Shown one piece after another: positions 17,503 through 25,996 of a DNA stretch of 64,000 bases. How positions within the stretch are numbered: the first letter of the stretch is position 1; each line of letters opens with the position of its first letter. Where the stretch lies: positions 186,001-250,000 of the forward strand of contig NZ_JBITMQ010000004.1 in NCBI RefSeq assembly GCF_044466355.1, read 5' to 3'. The position numbers were made by a program, and so were the translations under genes. Under the pieces are notes generated by a model. That model was not told where the DNA came from. It did no database searches and saw only the letters and a program-made list of their open reading frames with translations. Source of the stretch: Actinophytocola sp044466355. Its GTDB lineage: Bacteria > Actinomycetota > Actinomycetes > Mycobacteriales > Pseudonocardiaceae.

Positions 17503-18573
17503 ATGGGTGGCGAGAAGACCACCGGCCAGCTCTCCGGCATCACGATCAGCGAGGAGATGGGCTACGGCGAGAAGGTCGCGCGCGGGCTGCCCGTGGTGGG
17601 CGGCGCGGTCAGCGCGGGCATCGCCATGAGCGCGGGCGACTGGCGCGGCACGACGGTCGGCGCCGCCTCGTTCATCCAGTCCTGCAAGGACGCCGCCACC
17701 GGCATCGCCACCGACCCGCTCGGCTGGCTGATCGGGCAGGGCCTGAACTTCCTCATCACGGTCGTCCAGCCGCTGCAGGACCTGATCCACATGGTCAGCG
17801 GCGACGGGCCGGCCCTGATGAACGCGGCGTCGAACTTCAACGCGATCGCCAAGGGCCTCGCCGAGTACGGCGAGAAGTTCGTCTCCGACGTCGGCGAGTC
17901 GCTCAAGGAGTGGGGCGGCACTGCGAAGGACGCCGCCCAGAAGCGCATGGAGCGGTTCGCCACGGGCATCGGCGGCACCGCGGGCCAGTCCGGGGACATC
18001 GCGCAGCTGCTGCAGATCTCCAGCATGATCATGACGGTCATCGAGGAGTTCATCAAGGCGCTGCTCACCGAGTTCGTCGAGTGGCTGATCCTGATCTGGA
18101 TCCCGGCGCTCGCGGCGGCGGCCCCGACGTTCGGCGGCTCGGTCGCGGCGGCGTGGACCGGCACGTTCGCCAAGGGCACGCACACGACCGTGAAGGCGAC
18201 CAAGCAGGTCAGCAAGCTGCAGAAGATCCTCAACATGCTCAAGCAGCTGCTCGACAAGCTGAAGACGCTCATGGCCAAGACCAAGGACTTCTTCAAGCAG
18301 GCAGGTACCGCGAGCAAGGCGTTCGGCCAGACCGCGCGCATGCAGGCGAAGCTGGGCGCCCGTGAGCGCGGGGGCAAGCTGCTCGACGACCTCGACGCGG
18401 TGAAGACGTTCCCGCAGCGCCTCGGCGAGAAGGGCCTCGACAGCCTCAAGGGCCAGTACACCGACCGCGGCAAGATCGCCCGCAACGCCAACAACGGCTA
18501 CAAGGCGGGCGAGTACGGCAACACCGGCTCCGACCAGTCGGTCGAGGAGACCTCCGAGGACCTCACCATCTAG
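17503..18573 (+). CDS. Large helical protein of the ESX-like operon, possible secreted substrate
   Basis: 356 residues. The N-terminus is Gly-rich with short hydrophobic segments (VVGGAVSAGIAMSAG). Residues 165-220 contain a strongly hydrophobic stretch (EWLILIWIPALAAAAPTF), and the C-terminal third is Lys-rich coiled coil (LKQLLDKLKTLMAKTKDFF) ending in an acidic tail. The overall shape is like long WXG/LXG-type secretion substrates or a pore-forming partner of the preceding small protein. No toxin domain can be recognised. The stop overlaps the next start by 1 nt. Confidence 0.6.
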   Translation: MGGEKTTGQLSGITISEEMGYGEKVARGLPVVGGAVSAGIAMSAGDWRGTTVGAASFIQSCKDAATGIATDPLGWLIGQGLNFLITVVQPLQDLIHMVSGDGPALMNAASNFNAIAKGLAEYGEKFVSDVGESLKEWGGTAKDAAQKRMERFATGIGGTAGQSGDIAQLLQISSMIMTVIEEFIKALLTEFVEWLILIWIPALAAAAPTFGGSVAAAWTGTFAKGTHTTVKATKQVSKLQKILNMLKQLLDKLKTLMAKTKDFFKQAGTASKAFGQTARMQAKLGARERGGKLLDDLDAVKTFPQRLGEKGLDSLKGQYTDRGKIARNANNGYKAGEYGNTGSDQSVEETSEDLTI

Positions 18574-19160
18574 TGGACCTGATCGCGACGTGGGACTGGC
18601 GGGCGTGGAGCCTGCTGGTCCTGTTCGTCGTGGTCGTGGGCGCCTTCGTGGCCCGGTGGCTGTCCGGCCTCGCGTTCCGGTACCTGCTGGTCGGCGGCCT
18701 GGCCCGGCGACACGGCTGGCAGGTCGACCTGCCAGGTGGCGACGGCGGGCGTGCCGCGTTCGACGATCGGGAGCGGCGGCGGCGCAGGCGGGCGTGGGCG
18801 TTGCTGCGCAAGGGCCGGATCAGCGAGGGCTACCGGACCGGCGTGTTCGGCAGGACACAGGCCGGGGCGTGGCACACCGAGATCACCGTGACCGGCGTGT
18901 GGCGCGGCCGGCGGTTCGTCGCGTCGCAGCTGCGGCGGTACGAGCTGTCCAGCGGCAACGAAGGGGTGCACCGGAAGACCCGGCGACGGGCGACACTGCG
19001 CCTGACCTGCACGTTCCCCGTCCAGGAGGTGCCAAGGTGGCGGCGTCGCCGGGTCACCGCCGACGGTGGCGGGTTGTCCGTCGAGCTGGGGCCCTGGCTG
19101 CGGCGCGGCAGTCTGCTCGCCGCGCTCGACCACCTGAGCACGCTCGCGGACGGGCGCTAG
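18573..19160 (+). CDS. Single-pass membrane protein, last gene of the ESX-like operon
   Basis: 195 residues with one N-terminal helix (LLVLFVVVVGAFVARWL, residues 14-30) and an Arg-rich soluble domain with alternating strands (TEITVTGVWRGRRFVA, ATLRLTCTFPVQEV). The GTG at 18573 overlaps the preceding TAG by 1 nt, so translation is coupled. It has no known domain. Position suggests a membrane partner or immunity-type protein for the preceding helical protein; this is inference only. Confidence 0.65.
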   Translation: MDLIATWDWRAWSLLVLFVVVVGAFVARWLSGLAFRYLLVGGLARRHGWQVDLPGGDGGRAAFDDRERRRRRRAWALLRKGRISEGYRTGVFGRTQAGAWHTEITVTGVWRGRRFVASQLRRYELSSGNEGVHRKTRRRATLRLTCTFPVQEVPRWRRRRVTADGGGLSVELGPWLRRGSLLAALDHLSTLADGR

Positions 19161-19162
19161 CG

Positions 19163-19918
19163 TCAGATCGGCAGGCGGCGGAAGATCGGGCGCGGGACGT
19201 GCCGCAGGATCGAGAACAGCACGCGCAGCGGCGCGGGCGCCCACACCAGTTCCCTGCGCTTGGTCACGGCGTTCACGACCACGTCGGCCACCTGGTCCGC
19301 GGTCGCCGACAGCGGGGCGGGCTTCATGCCCTCGGTCATCCTGGTGCGCACGAACCCGGGGCGGACCACGGTGACCGTGATGCCGTCGCCGCGTAGCGCC
19401 TCGCCCAGCCCCAGGTAGAAGCCGTCCATGCCGGCCTTCGTCGAGCCGTACACGAAGTTCGACCGGCGCACCCGCTCGCCCGCGACCGACGACAGCGCGA
19501 CGATCCGGCCGTGCCCCTGCCCGCGCAGGCGCTCCGCGAGCAGCACGCCGACCGACACCGGCGCGGTGTAGTTGACCTGCGCCAGCTCGATCGCGCGCGC
19601 GTGGTCCTGCCACGCCTGCTCCGCGTCGCCGAGCAGGCCGAACGCGACGACGGTGACGTCGATGTCGCCGTCGCCGAACGCCTTGTCGAGCACGGCGGCG
19701 TGCGACGCGGTGTCCAGCGCGTCGAACTCCACGGTGGACACCGTGGCGCCGGCGGCACGCAGCTCGTCGGCGGCCTTGTCGAGGCGCTCGGACGGCCGGG
19801 CGGCGAGCACGACGCGCAGCGGACGGCGCTGGGCGTACTTCTTCGCGACCGCGAGGCCGATCTCCGAGGTGCCGCCCAGGAGCAGCAACGACTGGGGGTT
19901 CCCCACGGCATCGATCAC
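19163..19918 (-). CDS. dprE2: Decaprenylphosphoryl-2-keto-beta-D-erythro-pentose reductase
   Basis: A 251-residue SDR (M. tuberculosis DprE2 has 254). It has the NAD(P) motif LLGGTSEIGLA (residues 12-22), catalytic Ser/Tyr/Lys in IVALSSVAGERVRRSNFVYGSTKAG, and the membrane-proximal C-terminus typical of the family (LRVLFSILRHVPRPIFRRLP). It reduces the keto intermediate made by DprE1 to decaprenylphosphoryl-arabinose. The GTG at 19918 overlaps the dprE1 stop by 4 nt, so the epimerase pair is translationally coupled in the order dprE1-dprE2. Confidence 0.93.
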   Translation of the reverse strand: MIDAVGNPQSLLLLGGTSEIGLAVAKKYAQRRPLRVVLAARPSERLDKAADELRAAGATVSTVEFDALDTASHAAVLDKAFGDGDIDVTVVAFGLLGDAEQAWQDHARAIELAQVNYTAPVSVGVLLAERLRGQGHGRIVALSSVAGERVRRSNFVYGSTKAGMDGFYLGLGEALRGDGITVTVVRPGFVRTRMTEGMKPAPLSATADQVADVVVNAVTKRRELVWAPAPLRVLFSILRHVPRPIFRRLPI

Positions 19919-21255
19919 AGCAAACCCAACCTTCTCGACATGTCCGAAGCGAACTTTCCTTGCGGGTCGACAGAAGCGCGGATCTTGCGCCACTCGTCGA
20001 GCCGCGGGTAACCACGTGCGATCACCTCGGGCGTGGCGCGGGACTCCTTCGCCAGGTAGTGCCGGCCGCCCGCGGCGAGCACCAGCTCGTCCAGTTCCTC
20101 GCAGAACTCGTGCACGCCACCACCGACCGGCAGGTCGACGCACAACGTCCAGCCCTCCATGGGGAAGGACAGCGGCGCGCGGTTGCCCTCGCCGAAGCGC
20201 TTGAGCACGTTCAGCGCGGAGACCTGGCCGGTCTCGGTCATACGCCGGACGGTGTGCCGGATGACGTCCTCCGCGCCGAACGGGACCACGTACTGGTACT
20301 GCAGGAAGCCGTGCGGCCCGTAGCCGCGGTTCCACTCGCCGACGATGTCGAGCGGGTGCAGGAACTGCGTGATGTTCTGGACCGCGCCCAGCTTCGTCGG
20401 CGACTTGCGGTACCACAGCTCGCTGAAGATCCGCCCGGTCAGCTTGTTGAGCAGGCCGGGTGGGAACACGTCGGGGACGGTCAGCAGCTGCGGTGCGTCG
20501 AACTTGAGTGGGTGGCGCCGGAGCCGCTTCGGCAGGTCCTCGACCGTCGCGTGGTTGGCGCGGGTGAGGATGCCGCGGCCCAGGTGCGGCCCGGTGGTGA
20601 CGGCGTCGAACCAGGAAACGGACTCGACGTATTTCTCGTCGTCGACGCTCTGGCGGGCCATCAGCTCGTCGAGGCCGCCGAGCTGCTCGGTGTCGACGAC
20701 GAAGTACGCGGTCTCGACGTGGTTGAGGTGCAGGGTCGCCTTCAGCACGATGCCCGTGAGGCCCATGCCGCCGACGGTGGCCCAGAACAGGTCGTCGTCG
20801 GGGGTGAGGGTGGCGATCTCGCCGTCGGCGGTGAGCAGGTCGAGCGACCGCACGTGGTCACCGAAACTGCCCTCGACGTGGTGCGCCTTGCCGTGGATGT
20901 CGCTGCCGATCGCCCCGCCGACGGTGACCTGCCGGGTGCCGGGCAGCACGGGGAGCCACAGGCCGAACGGCAGCAGCGTCCGCATCAGCGTGTCGAGCGA
21001 GACGCCCGCGTCGACCTCGACGGTGCCCGCGTCGGCGTCCACGCGATGGATGCGGTCGAGCGCGGTCATGTCGACGACGGTCCCGCCCCCGTTCTGCGCC
21101 GGGTCCCCGTAGCTGCGGCCGAGCCCGCGGGCGATCACCCCACGCGGCCCGGCGTTCTTCACGGCGTCCGCGATGGCGGCGAGGTCGACGGTCCGGACGA
21201 CCCGCGCGCTCGTGGGGGCGGTCCGGCCCCAGCCGGTGAGCTTCTGTGGCTTCAC
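19915..21255 (-). CDS. dprE1: Decaprenylphosphoryl-beta-D-ribose 2'-oxidase
   Basis: 446 residues with an FAD-binding PCMH-type domain (GVIARGLGRSYGD, TVGGAIGSDIHGK) and a C-terminal substrate domain ending FASDMSRRLGLL. Cys372 (WTLCVDLP) aligns with Cys387 of M. tuberculosis DprE1, the residue attacked by benzothiazinone inhibitors. The GTG at 21255 starts VKPQKLTGWGRT; the upstream in-frame M at 21429 is antisense to gtrA. It oxidises the 2'-OH of decaprenylphosphoryl-ribose. Divergent from gtrA with about 45 nt between starts. Confidence 0.95.
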   Translation of the reverse strand: MKPQKLTGWGRTAPTSARVVRTVDLAAIADAVKNAGPRGVIARGLGRSYGDPAQNGGGTVVDMTALDRIHRVDADAGTVEVDAGVSLDTLMRTLLPFGLWLPVLPGTRQVTVGGAIGSDIHGKAHHVEGSFGDHVRSLDLLTADGEIATLTPDDDLFWATVGGMGLTGIVLKATLHLNHVETAYFVVDTEQLGGLDELMARQSVDDEKYVESVSWFDAVTTGPHLGRGILTRANHATVEDLPKRLRRHPLKFDAPQLLTVPDVFPPGLLNKLTGRIFSELWYRKSPTKLGAVQNITQFLHPLDIVGEWNRGYGPHGFLQYQYVVPFGAEDVIRHTVRRMTETGQVSALNVLKRFGEGNRAPLSFPMEGWTLCVDLPVGGGVHEFCEELDELVLAAGGRHYLAKESRATPEVIARGYPRLDEWRKIRASVDPQGKFASDMSRRLGLL

Positions 21256-21300
21256 CGCACCGAGGGTAACCGGGTCGTCGGGGGCTCCTACACTGGCTCC

Positions 21301-21708
21301 GTGACCGCCGTCGACACCCCGCCGCGCCTGGTGAGCCAGCTCGCGCGGTTCGTGCTGATCGGCGGTTTCTGCGCGCTCGTGGACTACGGCGTGTACCAGG
21401 GGCTGCTGGCGCTGGAGCTGTGGGTCCACCTCGCGAAGGCGCTGAGCTTCGTCGCCGGGACGACGACGGCGTTCTTCCTGAACCGGCGGTTCACGTTCGC
21501 CGCGGGGCGCGGCGGCATCGGGCAGGCGGGCGGGTTCGCGCTCCTGTACACGGTGACGTTCTTCGTGAACGTGGGCGTGAACGCGCTGATGCTGCAGGTG
21601 CTGCCCGAGGGCGGCTGGCGCATCACGGCGGCGTGGGTCGTGGCCCAGGGCCTGGCCACGGTGATCAACTTCGTGATGCTGCGCACCGTGGTGTTCCGGA
21701 CCCGCTGA
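21301..21708 (+). CDS. GtrA-family membrane protein
   Basis: 135 residues, four hydrophobic helices (about 17-35, 40-58, 80-98 and 105-128) with the GtrA signature LNRRFTFAAG. In M. tuberculosis the gene at this place (Rv3789) stands next to dprE1 and has been linked to arabinan assembly, first as a flippase of DPA and later as an anchor for arabinosyltransferases. The GTG start at 21301 is used. Here it is divergent from dprE1, with the promoters in about 45 nt. Confidence 0.88.
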   Translation: MTAVDTPPRLVSQLARFVLIGGFCALVDYGVYQGLLALELWVHLAKALSFVAGTTTAFFLNRRFTFAAGRGGIGQAGGFALLYTVTFFVNVGVNALMLQVLPEGGWRITAAWVVAQGLATVINFVMLRTVVFRTR

Positions 21709-21712
21709 GCCG

Positions 21713-22123
21713 GTGGACGTCCGCGATTTCCGGCGTCTGTGTCACCGGGCTGCCGAACGCACCGGTGGCGAGGTGGCCGGGTTCCGCATGGCCGAGAGTG
21801 TCACCCCCAACTTCCACCAGGGGTTCATCGCGTACCGGGGACGGACGGTTGCCGTGGTCCGCGGCCGGGAAATGCCGGTGATGGCGATCGCCGAGCCGCG
21901 GGTGGCCGGGAACGGTGGTGTCGAGGGCGCCGGGCCGCTGACCTTCGTCGAGGCTCCCGAACTGGCGGTTTGCCTGGCAGAGCTGTCCGGGTGCCGAGTG
22001 CTCACCGTGGTCGAGCTGAACGGTCCCTTCGACGCCGTGGCGTGGCCACGTGTCTCGGCGGGCGATGTCGCGTACTGGCGCCCGGGCACGCTCGGCGAAG
22101 CGCTCTTCAACTACTGGGACTGA
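21713..22123 (+). CDS. Hypothetical protein after gtrA
   Basis: 136 residues from the GTG at 21713, 4 nt after gtrA, so probably co-transcribed. It is a soluble alpha/beta protein (FIAYRGRTVAVVRGRE, VAYWRPGTLGEALFNYWD) with no recognisable motif. Convergent with the 22214-22483 gene. The 90 nt between the stops holds only a short 6-bp hairpin without a T-tract. Confidence 0.65.
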   Translation: MDVRDFRRLCHRAAERTGGEVAGFRMAESVTPNFHQGFIAYRGRTVAVVRGREMPVMAIAEPRVAGNGGVEGAGPLTFVEAPELAVCLAELSGCRVLTVVELNGPFDAVAWPRVSAGDVAYWRPGTLGEALFNYWD

Positions 22124-22213
22124 GCCGCTCAAAGACTGATCGCGGCCTCCGGCCCCCGAAGGGCGCTTGCCGGCGTTGGACGCCGTGAACGCGCCTGCTC
22201 TGGCCCCGTGGCG

Positions 22214-22483
22214 CTAGTTCGCGAAGCCGTGTTTTCTGGCGTGGTCGCTGCCGTAGACCTTCGTCATGGGCGGCAGCACGTCCAGGTGTGCGGTCACCAC
22301 GTGCGAGAAGTTCACCGTCACCGTCGAGCCGTTCGCCAGTTTCGGGCGGCCGACCGCCGCGCTGCCGAGCAGGTCGGGCAGCTTCTCCTCCAGCTCGCGG
22401 GCGCCGTCCTCCGACAGTTCGAACACGATCGGCTCGCCGCCGCCCGTGACGTGCAGTACCAGTGCGCGTTTCGAGTCACTCAT
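22214..22483 (-). CDS. Small hypothetical protein
   Basis: 89 residues from the ATG at 22483 (MSDSKRALVLHVTGGGEP). It looks like a small alpha/beta domain (IVFELSEDGARELEEKLPDLL; STVTVNFSHVVTAHLDVLP). It follows glfT1 on the same strand after about 60 nt and may be the last gene of the Wzm-Wzt-GlfT1 transcript. No function can be assigned. Confidence 0.65.
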   Translation of the reverse strand: MSDSKRALVLHVTGGGEPIVFELSEDGARELEEKLPDLLGSAAVGRPKLANGSTVTVNFSHVVTAHLDVLPPMTKVYGSDHARKHGFAN

Positions 22484-22543
22484 GCGTAAAGACCAGCAGG
22501 ACCGCCACGCACCGGCAACCTGGGTTCACCGACAGCAAATCCG

Positions 22544-23449
22544 CTAGAAGCGGAAGAAGCGCTCCTTGCGACCCTGGCGCACCAGCTTCAGCCACTGCAG
22601 GAACGCCTTCGGGTCCTTCTTCGTCCCGATGAAGTACAGGCCGAACCGGAGGATCTCCAGCATGCCGATCTTCCGCAGGCCCGGCTGCGACAGCAGGTAG
22701 CCGCGGTTGCGGTACGTGTAGTACCGCTTCACGTCGCTCGCCGGGTCCTGCGCGTGCAGGCGCCCGCCGAGCATCGGCTTGAACTCGTCCGAGCCGTCCG
22801 GGTGGAGGTAGGCCACCCGCAGGCACGTGCCGAACGACAGCCCGGACCGCACGAGCCTGCGGTGGACCTCGACCTCGTCGCCGCGGAAGAACAGGCGGTA
22901 GTCGGGGACACCGATGACGTCCAGCGTGGACGCCCGGAACAGGGCGCCGTTGAACAGCGACGCGATGCCCGGCAGGAAGTCCGTGCCCAGCTCCGCAGCG
23001 CTGCGCTTCCACGTCAGGCCGCGGCGCAGCGGGAACGCGAGCCGGTCGGGGGTCTCGATGTTCGTCACCACCGGCGAGATCTCCGCCAGGTCCCGCTTCT
23101 CGGCCTCGCCGAGCAGGACCTCGAGCACGTGCTCGTCCGCGGGCCTGCCGTCGTCGTCGGCGCACCAGATCCACTCAGCACCCATGGCCAGCGCGTGCAG
23201 CATGCCCAGCGCGAACCCGCCGGCCCCGCCCAGGTTGCGGTGCGACTCGAGGTAGGTCGACGGCACGGGGCAGCTCTCGACGATGTCCCGCGCGGACTCG
23301 TCCGGGCCGTTGTCGACGACGACGAGGTGGTCGGGCGGTCTGGTCTGCGCGCCGATCATCTTCAACGAGTCGGCGAGCAGCTCACGCCGGTGGCGGGTGA
23401 CGACCACCGCCACCACCGCGTTCTTGGGCAACCGCCCGGCGGTTTCCAT
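22544..23449 (-). CDS. glfT1: Galactofuranosyltransferase GlfT1
   Basis: A 301-residue GT2 enzyme (M. tuberculosis GlfT1 has 304). It has VVVTRHRRELLADSL, VVVDNGPDES, RNLGGAGGFALGM, the metal site WCADDDGRP, and FFRGDEVEVHRRL for the catalytic base. GlfT1 adds the first two Galf residues to the lipid-linked rhamnosyl-GlcNAc primer, after which GlfT2 extends. The ATG shares one base with the stop of the ABC ATPase gene, so Wzm, Wzt and GlfT1 form an operon, as in mycobacterial Rv3781-3783. Confidence 0.93.
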   Translation of the reverse strand: METAGRLPKNAVVAVVVTRHRRELLADSLKMIGAQTRPPDHLVVVDNGPDESARDIVESCPVPSTYLESHRNLGGAGGFALGMLHALAMGAEWIWCADDDGRPADEHVLEVLLGEAEKRDLAEISPVVTNIETPDRLAFPLRRGLTWKRSAAELGTDFLPGIASLFNGALFRASTLDVIGVPDYRLFFRGDEVEVHRRLVRSGLSFGTCLRVAYLHPDGSDEFKPMLGGRLHAQDPASDVKRYYTYRNRGYLLSQPGLRKIGMLEILRFGLYFIGTKKDPKAFLQWLKLVRQGRKERFFRF

Positions 23450-24267
23450 CAGACCTCGCTGGTTTTCGTCGTGAGTGCGGGCTCGACACCCAGCCGGGCA
23501 CGGGCTTCCGCGCTCATGCTCTCGAACGGGTCCTTGCCCTTGTAGGCGGTGATGACCTCGCGCAGCGAGCCGTGCTGCTTCATGTGACCCTCGTCCATCC
23601 AGATGGCCGTGTTACACAGCTCGAACAATAGGTCGTCCTGGTGCGAGGCGAACACCAACAGGCCGGAACGCTTCACGAGATCCACCAGCCGGGTACGTGC
23701 CTTCGCGAGGAACGCCGCGTCGACCGCGCCGATGCCCTCGTCCAGCAGCAGGATCTCCGGGTCGATCGACGTGACCACGCCGAGCGCGAGACGGACGCGC
23801 ATACCGGTCGAGTACGTCCGCAGCGGCATCTGCAGGTAGTCGCCGAGCTCGGTGAACTCCGCGATGTCGTCGACCCGCTTCTCCATCTGCTTGCGGGTCA
23901 TGCCGAGGAACAGCCCGCGGATCATGATGTTCTCGAGGCCGGAGATCTCCGGGTCCATGCCGACGCCGAGGTCGAACACCGGCGCGATCTTGCCGACGAT
24001 TCTCGACGACCCTCTCGTCGGTTCGTAGATGCCCGCCAGCAGGCGCAGCAGCGTCGACTTGCCCGCGCCGTTGTGGCCGACGAGCGCGACGCGGTCGCCT
24101 TCCTTGAGCGACAGCGTGATGTCGTGCAGTGCCTCGATGATCGGCACCTTCTGCTCGGTGCCGATCTTGCCGCCCACCTTGCCGAGGACGGCCTTCTTCA
24201 GGGAACGAGTCTTCGCGTCGAAGATCGGGAAGTCGACGGAGGCGTTCCAGACGTCGATGCTGACCAT
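23449..24267 (-). CDS. wzt: ABC transporter ATPase (Wzt/RfbE type), galactan exporter
   Basis: A 272-residue ATPase with Walker A GHNGAGKST, signature YSTGMRVRLAL, Walker B EILLLDEGIGAVD and a His in FASHQDDL. The 30-residue N-terminal extension (MVSIDVWNASVDFPIFDAK) and short C-terminus match the Rv3781-type exporters of the lipid-linked galactan, which lack the long carbohydrate-binding C-terminal domain of some O-antigen Wzt proteins. Start at ATG 24267, 17 nt after the permease stop. Confidence 0.9.
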   Translation of the reverse strand: MVSIDVWNASVDFPIFDAKTRSLKKAVLGKVGGKIGTEQKVPIIEALHDITLSLKEGDRVALVGHNGAGKSTLLRLLAGIYEPTRGSSRIVGKIAPVFDLGVGMDPEISGLENIMIRGLFLGMTRKQMEKRVDDIAEFTELGDYLQMPLRTYSTGMRVRLALGVVTSIDPEILLLDEGIGAVDAAFLAKARTRLVDLVKRSGLLVFASHQDDLLFELCNTAIWMDEGHMKQHGSLREVITAYKGKDPFESMSAEARARLGVEPALTTKTSEV

Positions 24268-24284
24268 GTCGTTTATCGCCTCAC

Positions 24285-25202
24285 TCAGACCCAGTAGGAG
24301 ACCCGCGCGCGGTAGTTGCGCATGGCCACGAACGCCAGCGCCCACCCCACAACGGTAAACCCGCCGACGATCGCCCAGTGGTGCCAGCTCTGCGTGTTGC
24401 CGACGAGCGGGGCACGCAGGATCTGGACGTAGTGGTACAGCGGGTTCAGCTCCGCCACCAGCGCACGGTTGCTCGCCCCGTCGCCGAACTGCCTGGTGAG
24501 CAGGTCGGTGGTCCACACGATCGGCGTCATGAAGAAGATCAGCTGCACCAGGCTGTTGATGACTGGCGGGATGTCCCGGTAACGCGTCGAGATGATGCCG
24601 AACAGGATCGTGACCCAGCCACCGTTGACGGCCAGCAGGACGAACGCCGGGATCGCGAGCAGGATCGCCCAGGTGATGCCGGGCTCGACGATCCCGCTGC
24701 CCTCGGTGATCTCGTACGGGTGGTCCAGGCTCGTCCAGAAGATCGCCACGACGACGAAGTACACGGCCAGGTTGTGGGCGAACATCAGTGTGAGCCGCCA
24801 CACCGTGCGCAGCGCGTACACCGTGAGCGGGGCGGGCAGGTGCTTGATCAGGCCTTCGTTGCGGATGAAGGTTTCCGTGCCCTCGAGCAGGCAACCACTC
24901 ATGAAGTTCCAGACGATGAACCCGACCGTGATGTAGGGCAGGAACGTCTGGATCTGGTTGCCGAACAGCTGGGAGTAGAGCAGGCCGAGACCGATCGCGG
25001 TGACGGCCATCGACAACGTGATCCACAGTGGTCCGATGACGGACCTGCGGTAGCGCTGTTTGATGTCCTGCCACCCGAGGTGTCCCCACAGCTCACGCTG
25101 CTTGAAGCCCTCGACGATGTCCTCCCACGCACGCGACCAGCTACGGGTCGACGGAGGTGGTGGGGGCGCCTGCTCCTGCTCGGCAGTGCTCGTTACTGAC
25201 AC
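24285..25202 (-). CDS. wzm: ABC-2 type permease (Wzm/RfbD type), galactan exporter
   Basis: 305 residues with six membrane helices after an N-terminal amphipathic segment (RELWGHLGWQDIKQRYRRSVIGPLW by position 49-73). The pattern QRYRRSVIGPLW and PLYHYVQILRAPL are hallmarks of O-antigen/teichoic acid export permeases. With the Wzt ATPase it would flip the lipid-linked galactan. The GTG at 25202 is preferred; an in-frame M at 25370 would add 56 non-family residues. The GT29-like gene begins 124 nt away on the other strand. Confidence 0.88.
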   Translation of the reverse strand: MSVTSTAEQEQAPPPPPSTRSWSRAWEDIVEGFKQRELWGHLGWQDIKQRYRRSVIGPLWITLSMAVTAIGLGLLYSQLFGNQIQTFLPYITVGFIVWNFMSGCLLEGTETFIRNEGLIKHLPAPLTVYALRTVWRLTLMFAHNLAVYFVVVAIFWTSLDHPYEITEGSGIVEPGITWAILLAIPAFVLLAVNGGWVTILFGIISTRYRDIPPVINSLVQLIFFMTPIVWTTDLLTRQFGDGASNRALVAELNPLYHYVQILRAPLVGNTQSWHHWAIVGGFTVVGWALAFVAMRNYRARVSYWV

Positions 25203-25326
25203 GGCTGTCGAGCGTACCGGCGGCCACCGTGCGTGCCGCAGGGGCTGCGCGCGGCGAAGGTTCGTTGCCACAAAGAGACCGTGCGCGGAGATGAAGATCG
25301 TTCGCCTGCTGGTAACTTTTGCCCTC

Positions 25327-25986
25327 ATGGTCGACGTCGTCCCTGTGCGGAGCGTCATGCGCGCTCTCATTGACGTCTATGCCGAGCACCCCGAGCCACG
25401 GACCGTCGCTGTCGTCGGCAACATGCCGCTGTCGCCGGACGAGGAGCGGGCCAAGGCCATCGACGCCAGTGACCTGGTCTTCCGGGTCAACGGGTTCGTC
25501 ACGGACGAGCCCGGTGCGCCCCCCACCGTGGGCAGCCGCACGCACGTTGTCGTGTTCAACCGCGCACTGCGTGCCACCAAGTACGTGTTCGAGAACTACC
25601 GCAAGCGGCTCTACCTCATGGTGGAGCCGGGCAGGCTGCACTGGGAGCCGGACAACCTGCCCGGCTGGTGGCCGGAGGACCTCGGGCTCGTGCCGGTCAA
25701 CAACGCCGAGGTCACGCTGCCGCTGTCGGACGCGCTCGGCCTGCCGACCCGCAGCGAGGGCACGTGGGCGACCACCGGGACGATGGCGGCGTGGATAGCG
25801 CGGACCTGCTATCCGAACGCTGACCTCCTGCTGACTGGGTACTCGTTCATCGATGACCCGAACCAGACGCACTGGATGCACGCGGCCGGTGACTCCTGCG
25901 TCGTCGGGCCCGAGCACCAGATCGCAGCCGAGGGACGGCTGCTCGATTCGTGGACCAAGACCGGCCGCACCAGGCTGCTTCGCTGA
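25327..25986 (+). CDS. Sialyltransferase-like (GT29) glycosyltransferase
   Basis: 219 residues, cytosolic in appearance. Sialylmotif-L-like sequence lies at residues 27-75 (VAVVGNMPLSPDEE, DLVFRVNGF, VGSRTHVVVFN), motif-S-like at 147-172 (WATTGTMAAWIART, LLLTGYSF), and His182/His197/Glu202 (DQNQTHW-like region, GPEHQIAAEG) correspond to motif III/VS. The order and spacing match GT29, whose donors are CMP-nonulosonic acids. The start is uncertain (ATG 25290, 25327 or 25357). It stands divergent from wzm and beside the pseudaminate genes, so CMP-pseudaminate is a plausible donor (inference). Confidence 0.6.
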   Translation: MVDVVPVRSVMRALIDVYAEHPEPRTVAVVGNMPLSPDEERAKAIDASDLVFRVNGFVTDEPGAPPTVGSRTHVVVFNRALRATKYVFENYRKRLYLMVEPGRLHWEPDNLPGWWPEDLGLVPVNNAEVTLPLSDALGLPTRSEGTWATTGTMAAWIARTCYPNADLLLTGYSFIDDPNQTHWMHAAGDSCVVGPEHQIAAEGRLLDSWTKTGRTRLLR

Positions 25987-25996
25987 GGGAAACACA

